The position numbers were made by a program, and so were the translations under genes. From Croceibacterium segetis (GTDB lineage Bacteria > Pseudomonadota > Alphaproteobacteria > Sphingomonadales > Sphingomonadaceae): 64,000 bases of DNA. Each line of letters opens with the position of its first letter. The stretch's first letter is position 1. Below are positions 17,275 through 26,463 of this stretch, piece by piece. Below the pieces are notes generated by a model that worked only from the letters and a program-made list of their open reading frames with translations, was not told the origin of the DNA and did no database searches. The stretch lies in the NCBI RefSeq assembly GCF_011320115.1, contig NZ_JAANOZ010000006.1, positions 62,001-126,000 of the forward strand, given 5' to 3'.

Positions 17275-18516
17275 ATGAAGCCCAAGCTCCTCACCACGCT
17301 CGAGACCTACGACCGGGGGCAGTTCGTCCACGACGCCATCGCCGGCGCGACGGTGGCGCTGGTCGCGCTGCCGCTCAGCATCGCCATCGCCATCGCTTCG
17401 GGCGCGCCGCCGGCGGCGGGGCTGATCACCGCGGTCGTCGGCGGCTTCCTGATCTCGGCGCTCGGCGGCAGCCGGGTGCAGATCGGCGGGCCGACGGGCG
17501 CTTTCATCGTCGTGGTCTATGCGATCATCGCCAAGCACGGCATGGCCGGCCTGCAACTGGCGACGCTGATGGCGGGCGCGATCCTCGTCGTCGGCGGGCT
17601 GGTGGGCGCCGGAAGGCTGATTCGGCTGATCCCGGAGGCGGTCATCGAGGGCTTCACCATCGGCATCGCGATCGTCATCGCCACGAGCCAGCTGAAGGAC
17701 CTCGCCGGTCTGACGAGCGGGGCTCTGCCGGCCGATTTCGTGCCCAAGATGGAAGGCCTGTGGGCCGGGCGCGGCACTCTCGACTGGACCTCTTTGCTGC
17801 TCGGCCTCGCTACCATTATCGGAATCGCGCTCGTGCGCCGCTTCGCCCCGCAATTCCGCGCGCGAGCGGCCGTCGTGCTGATCGCCAGCGCCTTCGCCCT
17901 CGCCCTCCCCTCGGTGGCGACGGTAGCCAGCCGCTTCGGCACGCTTCCGCACGGCCTGCCGTGGCCGCACCTGCCGCCCGTGTCGTGGCCGCTCGTCATC
18001 GACATGGCGCCGGCGGCGGTGACCATCGCCCTGCTCGCCGCCATTGAATCGCTGCTTTCCGCGCTGGTCGCCGACCGGATGATCGGCAGCGCCCATCGGA
18101 CCAGCGCCGAGCTGCTCGCTCAAGGCGCCGCCAATATCGCCTCGCCGTTGTTCGGCGGCCTGCCGGCGACCGGCGCGATCGCTCGTACCGCCACCAACGT
18201 CGACGCGGGCGGGCGCACGCCGGTGGCGGGTATCGTCCATGCCCTGCTGATCCTCGCGGCGATCGCGCTGCTCGCCCCGCTGGCGGGAGCATTGGCGCTG
18301 CCCGCGCTCGCCGGCCTGCTGGTGATCACCGCCTGGAACATGTCCGAACCGCACCGCTGGCGCGAACGCCTGGCGATGCCCCGCTGGGAACTGGCGCTGC
18401 TGTTCCTGACCGCCGCGATGACCGTTCTGGTCGACCTGACCGTGGCCATCGGCACCGGCACCGCGCTCGGGCTGGCCATGCAGGCGTGGGAGCGGCGAAA
18501 GGTCGCGGCGGCCTAG
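17275..18516 (+). CDS. SulP family inorganic anion transporter without STAS domain
   Basis: The 413-residue protein has 10-11 hydrophobic segments and the SulP core motifs VALPLSIAIAIASGAPPAAG, GGSRVQIGGPTGAFIVVVYA and LPATGAIARTATN. It is about 150 residues shorter than a usual SulP and stops right after the last membrane segment, so the cytoplasmic STAS domain is missing. The ion could be sulfate, bicarbonate or a carboxylate. I chose the ATG at 17275 over GTG 17236. It is convergent with the M28 peptidase gene. Confidence 0.9.
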   Translation: MKPKLLTTLETYDRGQFVHDAIAGATVALVALPLSIAIAIASGAPPAAGLITAVVGGFLISALGGSRVQIGGPTGAFIVVVYAIIAKHGMAGLQLATLMAGAILVVGGLVGAGRLIRLIPEAVIEGFTIGIAIVIATSQLKDLAGLTSGALPADFVPKMEGLWAGRGTLDWTSLLLGLATIIGIALVRRFAPQFRARAAVVLIASAFALALPSVATVASRFGTLPHGLPWPHLPPVSWPLVIDMAPAAVTIALLAAIESLLSALVADRMIGSAHRTSAELLAQGAANIASPLFGGLPATGAIARTATNVDAGGRTPVAGIVHALLILAAIALLAPLAGALALPALAGLLVITAWNMSEPHRWRERLAMPRWELALLFLTAAMTVLVDLTVAIGTGTALGLAMQAWERRKVAAA

Positions 18517-18525
18517 CGGCGCGTC

Positions 18526-20145
18526 CTACTCCTTGTCCGGGTCGGCGACCTTGAACGGATTGCTCTTGCTCGGCTCCGTCGGCAGCGGCGGGCGCGGCAG
18601 GACCTTGTCGTCGTTCGCCGCCTGCCACAGCATCGCCGCGAGGATCGTGGCCGCCTGGCGCACGTCGTCGGGCGGGGCGTGGTCGAGCGTGTCGATGCTC
18701 GAGTGGTGCACGCGCGTACCGTAGTCGAGCGGGTCCTGGATGAACTCGAAGCCCGGCAGGCCGATCGCCTGCATGTATTCGTGATCGGTGCCGGTGGTGC
18801 GGCCCATGACGACCGCGCCGGCGCCCATGCTGTCGAATGGGCTCAGCCATTTCTTCAGCAGCGGCTCGGCGGCCACGTTGTTCTCGGCGTAGATCCCACG
18901 GATCTTCCCGGCACCGTTGTCGAGGTTGAAGTAGGCCTTGAGCTGGTCGTACTCGGGGCCCTTGGCGATCGGGAATTGCGTCGCCCATTTGGCCAGCCGG
19001 TCGAGGCCGTAGAGCGACTTGTCGGTCGGCCGGGTGCCCAAGTGCTTCTCGACGTAGGCGATCGAGCCGAGGATGCCCTGCTCCTCGCCCGACCACAGCG
19101 CGAAACGGATCGTCCGCTTCGGCTTCACGCCCAGGCTCTGGATGATCCGCGCCGCCTCGATCACGATCACGCTCGGCACGCCGTCGTCGGTCGCCCCGTC
19201 GGCGGCGATCCAGCTGTCGAAGTGCCCGCCGGCCATGACGTAGCCGGCCTTCGGGTCGGTGCCGGGAATGTCGGCGATCAGGTAGTCGGCGGTGGTGTCG
19301 GCATCGTTGGTGTGGGCGGCGATCGCCAGCCGGATAACCGGCGGCCTGCCCGCGGTCTCGAGCCGCGCCAGCCGGCGATAGTCTTCGCTCGACAGCTCCA
19401 TGTACGGCAGCGCCAGCCGGTTATTCGGGTCGATCTGGTAGCCCTCGCCGGTAACCAGGCCGTTCTCGCGATAGCTCTTGCGGACCATCGCCACCGCGCC
19501 TTCCTGCTGGACGAAGCGCGACAGTTCGAGCTCGAACGAGCGGGTCCTGGCGAAATCCTTGTACGGCTCGAGCTCGTCGTCCGGCAGCTCGTATTTGTCG
19601 AGGTCGGCGATGTCCTTGTTCTCGTAGCGGCGGAACTGCGGCTTGTCCGACTGGCTCGCCTCGCCCGGCAAGGTGACCATGACGATCTTGCCGGCGAGCT
19701 TGCCGCGCCACTTGTCGAAGTGCTCCTTCTTGCTCATCGGCGCGAGGATCACCGGCGCGCTGATCGTCCCGTTCGTCGGCGGCGACCAGGCCACGGGAAT
19801 CGCGGTCATCAACTTCACCCGCGGCTCGACCATGCGGGCGTCCCAGGAATCGAGGTTCCAGTTGACGCCGAAAGGATAGGATTCGCGGTGCGCGCCAGTC
19901 AGGCCGTAGCTCCTGAACTTGGCCAACGCCCAGTCGGCCGCCCGGTCGAAGTTCTCCGAATTGGTCAGGCGCGGGCCGATCCCGTCCATCAGCTCGGAGG
20001 CGTTCTTCATCGCCTGACTGTGGCTCAGGCCCTCGTCGACGATCGCGGCAATCTGCGCGTCGGTGGCGTCAGCGCAGGCCGAATACAGCGGCAGCGCCGC
20101 CAGCACCAGCGCGCCCGCCGCCGTGGCGAGAACCCTGTGTTGCAT
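18526..20145 (-). CDS. M28 family zinc peptidase, secreted
   Basis: The 539-residue product has a signal peptide (cleavage near residue 25), a PA-domain-like insert with apical region in the first half and the M28 metal site in the second half: GGHFDSW (His, about 302), ATDDG (Asp, about 312), SGEEQG (Glu-Glu, about 351) and a C-terminal HSSIDTLDH His. It removes N-terminal amino acids or short dipeptides in the periplasm. The ATG at 20145 has GGGGG 5-6 bases upstream. It lies 75 bases behind the TonB receptor on the same strand and may be co-expressed. Confidence 0.92.
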   Translation of the reverse strand: MQHRVLATAAGALVLAALPLYSACADATDAQIAAIVDEGLSHSQAMKNASELMDGIGPRLTNSENFDRAADWALAKFRSYGLTGAHRESYPFGVNWNLDSWDARMVEPRVKLMTAIPVAWSPPTNGTISAPVILAPMSKKEHFDKWRGKLAGKIVMVTLPGEASQSDKPQFRRYENKDIADLDKYELPDDELEPYKDFARTRSFELELSRFVQQEGAVAMVRKSYRENGLVTGEGYQIDPNNRLALPYMELSSEDYRRLARLETAGRPPVIRLAIAAHTNDADTTADYLIADIPGTDPKAGYVMAGGHFDSWIAADGATDDGVPSVIVIEAARIIQSLGVKPKRTIRFALWSGEEQGILGSIAYVEKHLGTRPTDKSLYGLDRLAKWATQFPIAKGPEYDQLKAYFNLDNGAGKIRGIYAENNVAAEPLLKKWLSPFDSMGAGAVVMGRTTGTDHEYMQAIGLPGFEFIQDPLDYGTRVHHSSIDTLDHAPPDDVRQAATILAAMLWQAANDDKVLPRPPLPTEPSKSNPFKVADPDKE

Positions 20146-20220
20146 TGTAACCCCCTTGGCTAATCTTCTTGCGTCGTGGTGACACGAATCCACGGCTGCG
20201 CCAAGGGGGCGGTGTGCCGG

Positions 20221-22656
20221 TCAGAAACCGGCGCTGAGCTGCAGGTACCAGTTGCGCGGCCGGGCGTAGATCTTCTCGGCGTAGCCCAACGTCCCCAGCG
20301 AGGCGTTGCCCTGGATCAGGTAGTGCTTGTCGAACAGGTTGATCACGCCGGCCTGGATCTTCCACCGGTCGTCGATCGCCAGCTCGATCGAGCCGTTGGC
20401 GACGAAATAGCCTTTCTGCTCGATCTCCGGGACGCTGCCGGTGATGAAGGTCACGTGCGAAGTGTAGCTGCCTTCGAAGCGCGGCGTCACCGTGTAGCGG
20501 CTGCCGACCGGAATTTCGTAACCGATGGCGAAGTTGCCCTGGAACGACGGCGTCAGCGGCAAGTCGTCGCCGGGGGCAACGGTGGCGGTGGCGCCGGGCA
20601 CCGGGGTGATCGACTTGATCTGGTCGTCGAGAATGCTCATCCCCGCGTCGAGCGAGAGCCCGCCGAGTGGATGATAGCTCGCTTCCGCCTCGAACCCGCG
20701 AATACGGGCCTTGCCGGCGTTGAACAGCAGCGGCACCACGCCCTGCCGGAAGACCAGCTGGATATTGTCGTAATTGGCCTGGAACGCGGCGAGGTTCAGG
20801 CTGAAGTGGGAAAGGCCGATCTTGGCGCCCGCTTCGTAGCTGTCGACCGTCTCGTCGGAGAACGGCACCGGCACGAACCCGGGCGGAGGGGCGTTGTAGC
20901 GCGTGTTGAACCCGCCCGACTTGAAGCTGCGCGCATACGACACATAGGTGTTGAGCCACGAGGTGAACTCGTAGGCGACGCTCGCCGAACCGGTCAGCGC
21001 CGAGAAGGTGTGCCGGTTGGGCGTGGGATAGATGTACAGCGGTCCGCCGTCGGGGATGGCCTTGGTCGGCAGCGGATCGGGATCGGGCAAGGTCGCCGGG
21101 AACAGGTTGAGCACCGTCCCCTGGTAGGTCTTGCGGTCTTCGGTGTAACGCAAGCCGCCGGTCAGCTCGAGCCCATCGGCAACCTCGACCGAAAGCTCAC
21201 CGAAGCCGGCAAGCGAGCGGGTTTCCAGGTTCGACAACTGCAAGTCGCGCGTACCCGGGCCACCGGCGAGAATCGAAGTGATTACCGGAGGCGAAGGCGG
21301 GAACGACAGCGGCACGGTTGCCCGTTCGAAGGTATCCTCGTCGAAGTAGTAGGCGCCGAGAATACCGCTCACCGGGCCGTGATCGTATTGCAGTTGCAGC
21401 TCTTCGCTGAACTGGTCCGAATGGCCGCCGACGTCGGTGGTGATGATCAGGAACGGCGTGTTGTCGGCGTCGCGGATGCCGCGCGACTTGGTCGATCGGT
21501 AGGCGGTGATGCTCTTGAGCTTGAGGCTGTCGGTCACCTCCAGCGTGGCGGTGCCGGAGGTACCCCAGACTCTCGAGCGGCTCATCACCGCCGCGGTGCC
21601 GCCGTTGACGAACTTGCCCTTGGCCTGGAAGTCGTTGGCGCAGCGCGGATTGTCGATCTGCGGCACGAACGGCGCGCCGAAGCGCGGATCGCCCGGCGCG
21701 ACCGGGGCGAACGGGATGTGTGCGCCGGGGCAGCCGGCGGCGACGCTGACGATCGCCGGCACCGGCGCGTTCTCGTTGATCCCGGCGAACACGAACGGCG
21801 CGCCGTGCTCCTTGCGGTCGGTATAATCGGCGCGCAGCGAAATGGTCAGGCCCGGCGTCGCTTCCCAGCGCAGCGCGCCGTTGAGCGTCTTGCTGTTGTC
21901 GTTGCCGAGATCGAGCCCGTCGAACGCCCGCCGGACATAACCGTCGCGCTTGCGGAAGCCGCCCGAGATCCGCATCGCCGCGGTTTCGCCGAGCGGCACG
22001 TTGAGCGCGGCGAAGCCTTCGTAGAGATTGTCGTCGCCCACGCGGGCCCGGACCTTGCCGGAAAGCACGCCAAGCTCCGGTTCGCGCGTGCGCACCAGGA
22101 TCGCGCCGCCGATGGTATTGCGGCCGAACAGCGTTCCCTGCGGCCCGCGCAGGACCTCGACGCCGGCGATGTCGCCGAAGTCGATGGTTCCCCCCACCGC
22201 GCGGCCGACGTAGACCTCGTCGATGTAGATGCCGACGCCGGGGTCGACGGCCGCTGTCGGGTCGAGCTGGCCGACGCCGCGGATGAACACCACCGATGAA
22301 GCGCTGTTGCCCGAAAGCTGCCCCGCCGGCTTGAACTGCAGGCTCGGGGTGATCCGCTCGAGGTCCTGGGTCTGCACGATCTGCCGGTTCTCGAGCGTCT
22401 CGGCGCTGAAGGCGGAAATGGCGACCGGGGTCTTCTGCAGCGTCTCCTCGCGCCGCCGGGCGGTCACGACGATGGCGTTGCCCTGCGCGTCTTCCGCGGC
22501 CGGCTGGGCGGCCGCGTCTGGCGAGTTGGCCGCCGCCGTATCGTCGCTCACCTGCGCCGCGGCCGGGCTGGCGGCTGCCAGCAGCGCCGTCGCAAAGCTC
22601 GTCGCCGCAGCGCCGGCAAGAAAGCGGTGCCGGGAATCGGCGGTGCGCAAGGTCAT
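20221..22656 (-). CDS. TonB-dependent outer membrane receptor
   Basis: The 811-residue chain has a signal peptide, a TonB-box-like IVVTARRR (about 62-69), the plug domain (about 75-185, with GVGIYIDEVYVGR and EVLRGPQGTLFGRNTIGG) and a 22-strand-type barrel ending in an aromatic residue (SAGF). No SusC-type or siderophore-specific feature can be seen; many close relatives in sphingomonads take up plant-derived or aromatic compounds. It diverges from a MarR regulator, with overlapping control sequences, so it is probably inducible. Confidence 0.95.
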   Translation of the reverse strand: MTLRTADSRHRFLAGAAATSFATALLAAASPAAAQVSDDTAAANSPDAAAQPAAEDAQGNAIVVTARRREETLQKTPVAISAFSAETLENRQIVQTQDLERITPSLQFKPAGQLSGNSASSVVFIRGVGQLDPTAAVDPGVGIYIDEVYVGRAVGGTIDFGDIAGVEVLRGPQGTLFGRNTIGGAILVRTREPELGVLSGKVRARVGDDNLYEGFAALNVPLGETAAMRISGGFRKRDGYVRRAFDGLDLGNDNSKTLNGALRWEATPGLTISLRADYTDRKEHGAPFVFAGINENAPVPAIVSVAAGCPGAHIPFAPVAPGDPRFGAPFVPQIDNPRCANDFQAKGKFVNGGTAAVMSRSRVWGTSGTATLEVTDSLKLKSITAYRSTKSRGIRDADNTPFLIITTDVGGHSDQFSEELQLQYDHGPVSGILGAYYFDEDTFERATVPLSFPPSPPVITSILAGGPGTRDLQLSNLETRSLAGFGELSVEVADGLELTGGLRYTEDRKTYQGTVLNLFPATLPDPDPLPTKAIPDGGPLYIYPTPNRHTFSALTGSASVAYEFTSWLNTYVSYARSFKSGGFNTRYNAPPPGFVPVPFSDETVDSYEAGAKIGLSHFSLNLAAFQANYDNIQLVFRQGVVPLLFNAGKARIRGFEAEASYHPLGGLSLDAGMSILDDQIKSITPVPGATATVAPGDDLPLTPSFQGNFAIGYEIPVGSRYTVTPRFEGSYTSHVTFITGSVPEIEQKGYFVANGSIELAIDDRWKIQAGVINLFDKHYLIQGNASLGTLGYAEKIYARPRNWYLQLSAGF

Positions 22657-22698
22657 TGGAATCCTCCCATCGGACGCCCTCTTCGGAGCCGTGGGGCT

Positions 22699-22727
22699 TT
22701 GTTACTGCCGGTAACTGCTACTTGCAA
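22699..22727 (-). promoter_or_regulatory. Candidate promoter of the TonB receptor gene
   Basis: Read on the minus strand: TTGCAA (22722-22727), a 17-base spacer and TAACAA (22699-22704). The spacing is ideal for sigma70. It is back-to-back with the MarR promoter. Confidence 0.5.
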
Positions 22728-22746
22728 TAACAACTTGCCGTTGCAA
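22722..22746. promoter_or_regulatory. Palindromic operator candidate between tonB receptor and marR genes
   Basis: TTGCAA stands at both ends (22722-22727 and 22741-22746), and CAACTTG, itself a near palindrome, sits at the centre with 3 bases on each side. The whole 25-bp block is symmetric around 22734. Each TTGCAA is also the -35 box of one of the two divergent promoters, so a dimer bound here could block both. The likely binder is the MarR protein encoded next to it. Confidence 0.55.
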
Positions 22747-22769
22747 ACGTCCGCGGCAAGCGGCATTCT
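22741..22769 (+). promoter_or_regulatory. Candidate promoter of the marR gene
   Basis: TTGCAA (22741-22746), 17 bases, CATTCT (22764-22769). The GTG start is 7 bases after the -10 box, which suggests a leaderless mRNA. No ribosome site is seen. Confidence 0.5.
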
Positions 22770-22775
22770 AGGTGC

Positions 22776-23270
22776 GTGGACATTCCCGCGGACATCAGGA
22801 CTCCCCTCGACGACTTGCGCCACCGGGTGCCCAAGCTGACCGAGGCCGCGATCGACTACGGCCTGCTGGCGCAGCGCACCGGGTTCTCGGTCAAGCTGGT
22901 GTGGATCCTCGGCTACGGCCTGCTGATGCGCGCCATCGGCGACGACGGGATCACCCCGCAGCGCTTCTCGATGCTCGAGCTGATCGGCTGCAACCCCGGG
23001 CTCCAGCAGATCCAGCTCGGCAACGCGCTCGGCCTGTCGCGCTCGGCCGCGACGCTGAGCATCGATTTCTGGGAAGACCGCGGCTGCGTCCAGCGGCGGG
23101 CCGACAAGGCCGACCGGCGCTCGTTCGGCATCTATCTCACCGAGCACGGAGAAGCCGAGCTCGCCCGGCTGCGGGCGCTGGTCCTCGAAGCCGACACCGC
23201 GCTGACCGGCGCGCTCACCGAGGCCGAAACCGCCGAGCTTCGCCGCCTGCTCGGCAAGATCCACCTCTGA
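22776..23270 (+). CDS. MarR family winged-helix regulator
   Basis: The 164-residue protein has the MarR layout: dimerisation helix (about 20-60), recognition helix NALGLSRSAATLSIDFWEDR (about 90-110), wing RRADKADRRSFGIYLTEHG, and C-terminal helix. It likely binds the palindrome upstream of itself and the TonB receptor and releases it on binding a small ligand. The GTG start at 22776 is positioned about where transcription should begin. Confidence 0.88.
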   Translation: MDIPADIRTPLDDLRHRVPKLTEAAIDYGLLAQRTGFSVKLVWILGYGLLMRAIGDDGITPQRFSMLELIGCNPGLQQIQLGNALGLSRSAATLSIDFWEDRGCVQRRADKADRRSFGIYLTEHGEAELARLRALVLEADTALTGALTEAETAELRRLLGKIHL

Positions 23271-23345
23271 CGGCGCTCGCTCAGGCGGCCCCTAGCCGCC
23301 GCTCTTCGCGCATGGCATTGTCGCCGGCGAAGGGAGAGCCGCGCG

Positions 23346-23960
23346 ATGGCCAGCAAGTACGAAGCCGAAGTCTACCACTGCATGGACCCGACGCTCGATC
23401 TGCTCGAGCGGACCGAGAACCCGCTCCACCGGGCGATCCTCAAGAACTACTGCCGCCACGTGCACCTCGAAGGCGCCTCGATGTTCGAGGAAATCACCGC
23501 GCCCGACATGATGGCCGACGATCCGGTCTATCACATCACCTGGGGCGCCACGCCGTTCCAGGTGAAAGGCCGCCAGGGGGTCTACGACTTCTATTCGAGC
23601 ATCGGCGAGATCGTGCTGTGGAACTCGGGCGACCTCGTCGCGGTGGCCGACTGGGGCATCGCCGACGAGATGTGGTTCCATCAGATGAGCACCGGGGTCG
23701 AGCTGGCCAAGGTCGGTCACGCCGGGCTGAAGGACGACGGGCTCTACCTCGTCCATTCGCTGCAGGCGTTCATCTGGCCGTACGACGAGAACGCCTTGCT
23801 CAAGGGCGAGCACCTCTACGAGGACAAGTCGACGCTCAAGATCGAGGAGATCGACCCGGCCGAGTACATGACCGCCGCGCGGGTGCGCGAGATTCACAAG
23901 GAATGCCTTGCCGATCTCGAGCAGCGCTGGGGGCCGGAGTATTGGGTGTACAAGCGCTAA
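23346..23960 (+). CDS. NTF2/SnoaL-like protein
   Basis: The 204-residue product has the feel of the SnoaL-like group: an N-terminal helix part, then AVADWGIADEMWFHQ and a C-terminal segment KIEEIDPAEYMTAARVREIH. It lacks a signal peptide. Several aromatic and acidic residues could line a pocket (HITWGATPF, WPYDENA), as in polyketide cyclases and dehydratases of this fold, but no catalytic set can be named. It follows the MarR gene by 75 bases on the same strand, so it could belong to the same ligand response. Confidence 0.65.
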   Translation: MASKYEAEVYHCMDPTLDLLERTENPLHRAILKNYCRHVHLEGASMFEEITAPDMMADDPVYHITWGATPFQVKGRQGVYDFYSSIGEIVLWNSGDLVAVADWGIADEMWFHQMSTGVELAKVGHAGLKDDGLYLVHSLQAFIWPYDENALLKGEHLYEDKSTLKIEEIDPAEYMTAARVREIHKECLADLEQRWGPEYWVYKR

Positions 23961-24057
23961 GATTTCGCTTTCCTACAGGGCCGCAAACGTGCCAGCCCTG
24001 ACGGCCGAAGCCGCCGAATCGCGCGGCCTTTGAAAGAAAATCGGAGGGGGACACCGC

Positions 24058-25308
24058 GTGTATTTCATCATCAAGACCCGCGCCGCCGCAGTGCTGCTGA
24101 CCGGCGCCGTGCTGGCACTCGCCGCTCCCGCGAATGCGAAGTGGGTAGCCAGCTGGACGGCCGCGCCGCATGCGCCGCTCGGCACCACAGGGCCGTTCGC
24201 GGCGGCCGATTACAACAACGTCACCATCGCCCAGATTCTCCGCATCACCGAAGGCGGCGACAAGGTCCGGGTTGTGTTCTCCAACCGTTACGGCCCGCAT
24301 CCGCTGACCATCGGCGCCGCGCGGGTGGTGCAGATCGACGACGCCAACAACGAAGTGCCCGGCACCAGCCGCATGCTGACTTTCGGCGGCGAAGCGGGCG
24401 CGGTGATCCCGCGCGGCGCGCCGTTCAAGAGCGACGCGGTCGCGGTGAAACTGCCCGACCTCGCACGGCTCAAGGTGGAGATGTACCTGCCCGAAGCTAC
24501 GGGTGCGTGCACCTGCCACCTCACCGGGCAGGACGACCTGCTCGTTTCGCCGCCCGGCAATTTCGTCGGCAAGGCTTTCACCCCGGCCGACAAGAAGCAG
24601 TTCCGCGCCTTCCTCTCGGGCGTCGAGGTGGATTCGCCCGACGCGCTCGGGACGATCGTCGCTTACGGGGACTCGATCACCGACGGGGTCGGCTCGACTC
24701 CGGGCAAGAACCGCCGCTGGCCCGATATCCTCGCCGACCGGCTGCAGGCTGCCGGCAAGGAATGGGCAGTCGCCAATGAGGCGATCAGCGGCAACCGCGT
24801 GCTCAGCCCGGGGATGGGCGAAAGCGCCCTGTCGCGCTTCGACGAGGACGTGCTCAGCCTGCCCAACGTGAAGTACATGCTCGTGTTCGAGGGGGTGAAC
24901 GACATCGGCAACCGCTTCGGCCCGCAGCGCACGCCGCCCGGCGGCGGCGGCCCGGGCGGGTTGACGCTGGACCAGCCGCCGATCACGGTCGAGCAGATGA
25001 TCGCCGGCTACAAGCAGCTGATCGCCCGCGCGCACGAAAGGGGCATCAAGGTGATCGGCAGCCCGATCGGGCCGTACAAGGGTGCGGGTTACTGGTCGGA
25101 GGAAGGCGAGGCCGCGCGGCAGAAGATCAACGACTGGATCGTCAACGGCGGCGCCTTCGACGGCGTGATCCGTCTCGATACTGCGTTCGCCGATCCCGCC
25201 GACCCGCGGCAGTACCGCGAAGGCTATCATATGGGCGACCACCTGCACGGCAGCGACGCCGGCCTGAAGGCAGCGGGGGATTCGATCGACCTGAAGTTGT
25301 TCAAATAG
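24058..25308 (+). CDS. Secreted SGNH/GDSL hydrolase
   Basis: The 416-residue product has a signal peptide (to about residue 28), an N-terminal beta-rich domain of about 170 residues, and a C-terminal SGNH domain: block I GDSITDG with Ser206, GVNDIG (block III), and GDHLHGSDAG with Asp394 and His397 (block V). Such two-domain proteins are carbohydrate or cutin-type esterases. GTG 24058 is preceded by GGAGGGGG. A long hairpin terminator follows, shared with the convergent pstS. Confidence 0.9.
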   Translation: MYFIIKTRAAAVLLTGAVLALAAPANAKWVASWTAAPHAPLGTTGPFAAADYNNVTIAQILRITEGGDKVRVVFSNRYGPHPLTIGAARVVQIDDANNEVPGTSRMLTFGGEAGAVIPRGAPFKSDAVAVKLPDLARLKVEMYLPEATGACTCHLTGQDDLLVSPPGNFVGKAFTPADKKQFRAFLSGVEVDSPDALGTIVAYGDSITDGVGSTPGKNRRWPDILADRLQAAGKEWAVANEAISGNRVLSPGMGESALSRFDEDVLSLPNVKYMLVFEGVNDIGNRFGPQRTPPGGGGPGGLTLDQPPITVEQMIAGYKQLIARAHERGIKVIGSPIGPYKGAGYWSEEGEAARQKINDWIVNGGAFDGVIRLDTAFADPADPRQYREGYHMGDHLHGSDAGLKAAGDSIDLKLFK

Positions 25309-25315
25309 AAGAGGC

Positions 25316-25343
25316 GGCGGCGCGGACGCGGGTCCGCGCCGCC
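25316..25343. terminator. Bidirectional terminator between SGNH hydrolase and pstS
   Basis: Perfect 12-bp stem GGCGGCGCGGAC/GTCCGCGCCGCC with a 4-base loop, located between two convergent genes (stops at 25308 and 25363). T-rich bases follow on the minus-strand side. Confidence 0.7.
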
Positions 25344-25362
25344 GGCTTGAGGGGTGGCGTGC

Positions 25363-26415
25363 TTACTTGAGCTCGTCGCCGCTCAGGGGAGTCATGTTGT
25401 CGGCGGCCGCCTTGCTCTTGGCGAGCACGTCGTCGGGGGCGGCGACGAGGCCGACCTTGGCCAGCGGGCCGTCCTTGGCCCACATCTTGGTCCACTCGGC
25501 GACGAATTCCTTGAGGCCGGGGATGGCGTCGACGTGGGCCTTCTTGACGTAGATGAACAGCGGCCGCGCGCCCGGGTATTTGAACGAGGAGATGTTCTCG
25601 TAGGTCGGCACGACCTTGTTGATCGTCAGCCCCTGCAGCCGGTCCTGGTTGGCTTCGAGGTACGAGTAACCGAAGATGCCGATGGCCTTGGGATTGGCCT
25701 CGATCTTCTGGACGATGAGGTTGTCCTCCTCGCCCGAATCGACATAGGCGCCGTCGGAGCGGATCTCGGTGCAGGTCTGGTCGTGCCGGTCCTTGTTGCT
25801 GTCCTTGAGCGCCTTCATGCCAGCGTCGCTGTCGCAGCCCTTCTCCATGATCAGCTCTTTCAGCGCGTCGCGCGTGCCCGAGGTCGACGGCGGGCCGTAG
25901 ACCAGGATCGGCGTGGCCGGCAGCGAGGGGTCGACGTCATGCCAGGTCTTGGCGGTCTGGTCCTTGCCGAACGGATGCGCGGCGAGCGCCTTGTAGATCG
26001 TCTCCGGCGAGAGGTTCATCGTCAGCCCGCCCTTGGCGGTGGCGAAGGCGATACCGTCGAGCCCGACCTGGATCTCGACGACGTCCTTGACGCCGTTCGC
26101 CTGGCAGGTGTCGAATTCGCTCTTCTTCATCCGCCGGCTGGCGTCGGAGATGTCCGGGCTGTCGGCCCCGGCGCCGGCGCAGAACAGCTTGAACCCGCCG
26201 CCGGTGCCGGTCGACTCGATCAGCGGCGACTTGAACTGCGGGTTGTCGCGCGCGAACGCCTCGGACACCGCCTTGGCGAACGGATAGACGGTCGACGAGC
26301 CGACCGCGCGGATCGAATCGCGGGTGCCGCCCGTGCCGCCGCCGGAATTGCTGCCGCACGCAGCGAGAGCGAGAACCGACAAAGAAGCGAAGGCGAATGA
26401 CTGAGAGAGTTTCAT
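25363..26415 (-). CDS. pstS: Phosphate-binding lipoprotein PstS-like
   Basis: Periplasmic phosphate binder for an ABC importer. The 350-residue chain has a lipobox LALAACG (Cys about 20) and the PstS-like signatures IRAVGSSTVYPF, IESTGTGGGF and VYGPPSTSGTRDAL, with SSTVYP and TSGTR as phosphate contacts. The importer genes pstCAB are not in this window. It sits 48 bases behind the porin gene on the same strand, so both come from the Pho-box promoter. Confidence 0.92.
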   Translation of the reverse strand: MKLSQSFAFASLSVLALAACGSNSGGGTGGTRDSIRAVGSSTVYPFAKAVSEAFARDNPQFKSPLIESTGTGGGFKLFCAGAGADSPDISDASRRMKKSEFDTCQANGVKDVVEIQVGLDGIAFATAKGGLTMNLSPETIYKALAAHPFGKDQTAKTWHDVDPSLPATPILVYGPPSTSGTRDALKELIMEKGCDSDAGMKALKDSNKDRHDQTCTEIRSDGAYVDSGEEDNLIVQKIEANPKAIGIFGYSYLEANQDRLQGLTINKVVPTYENISSFKYPGARPLFIYVKKAHVDAIPGLKEFVAEWTKMWAKDGPLAKVGLVAAPDDVLAKSKAAADNMTPLSGDELK

Positions 26416-26463
26416 CGGGTGATCCCTTGTGAGGTGAATTGGGGTTTGGTCACTTGTGGCGGA

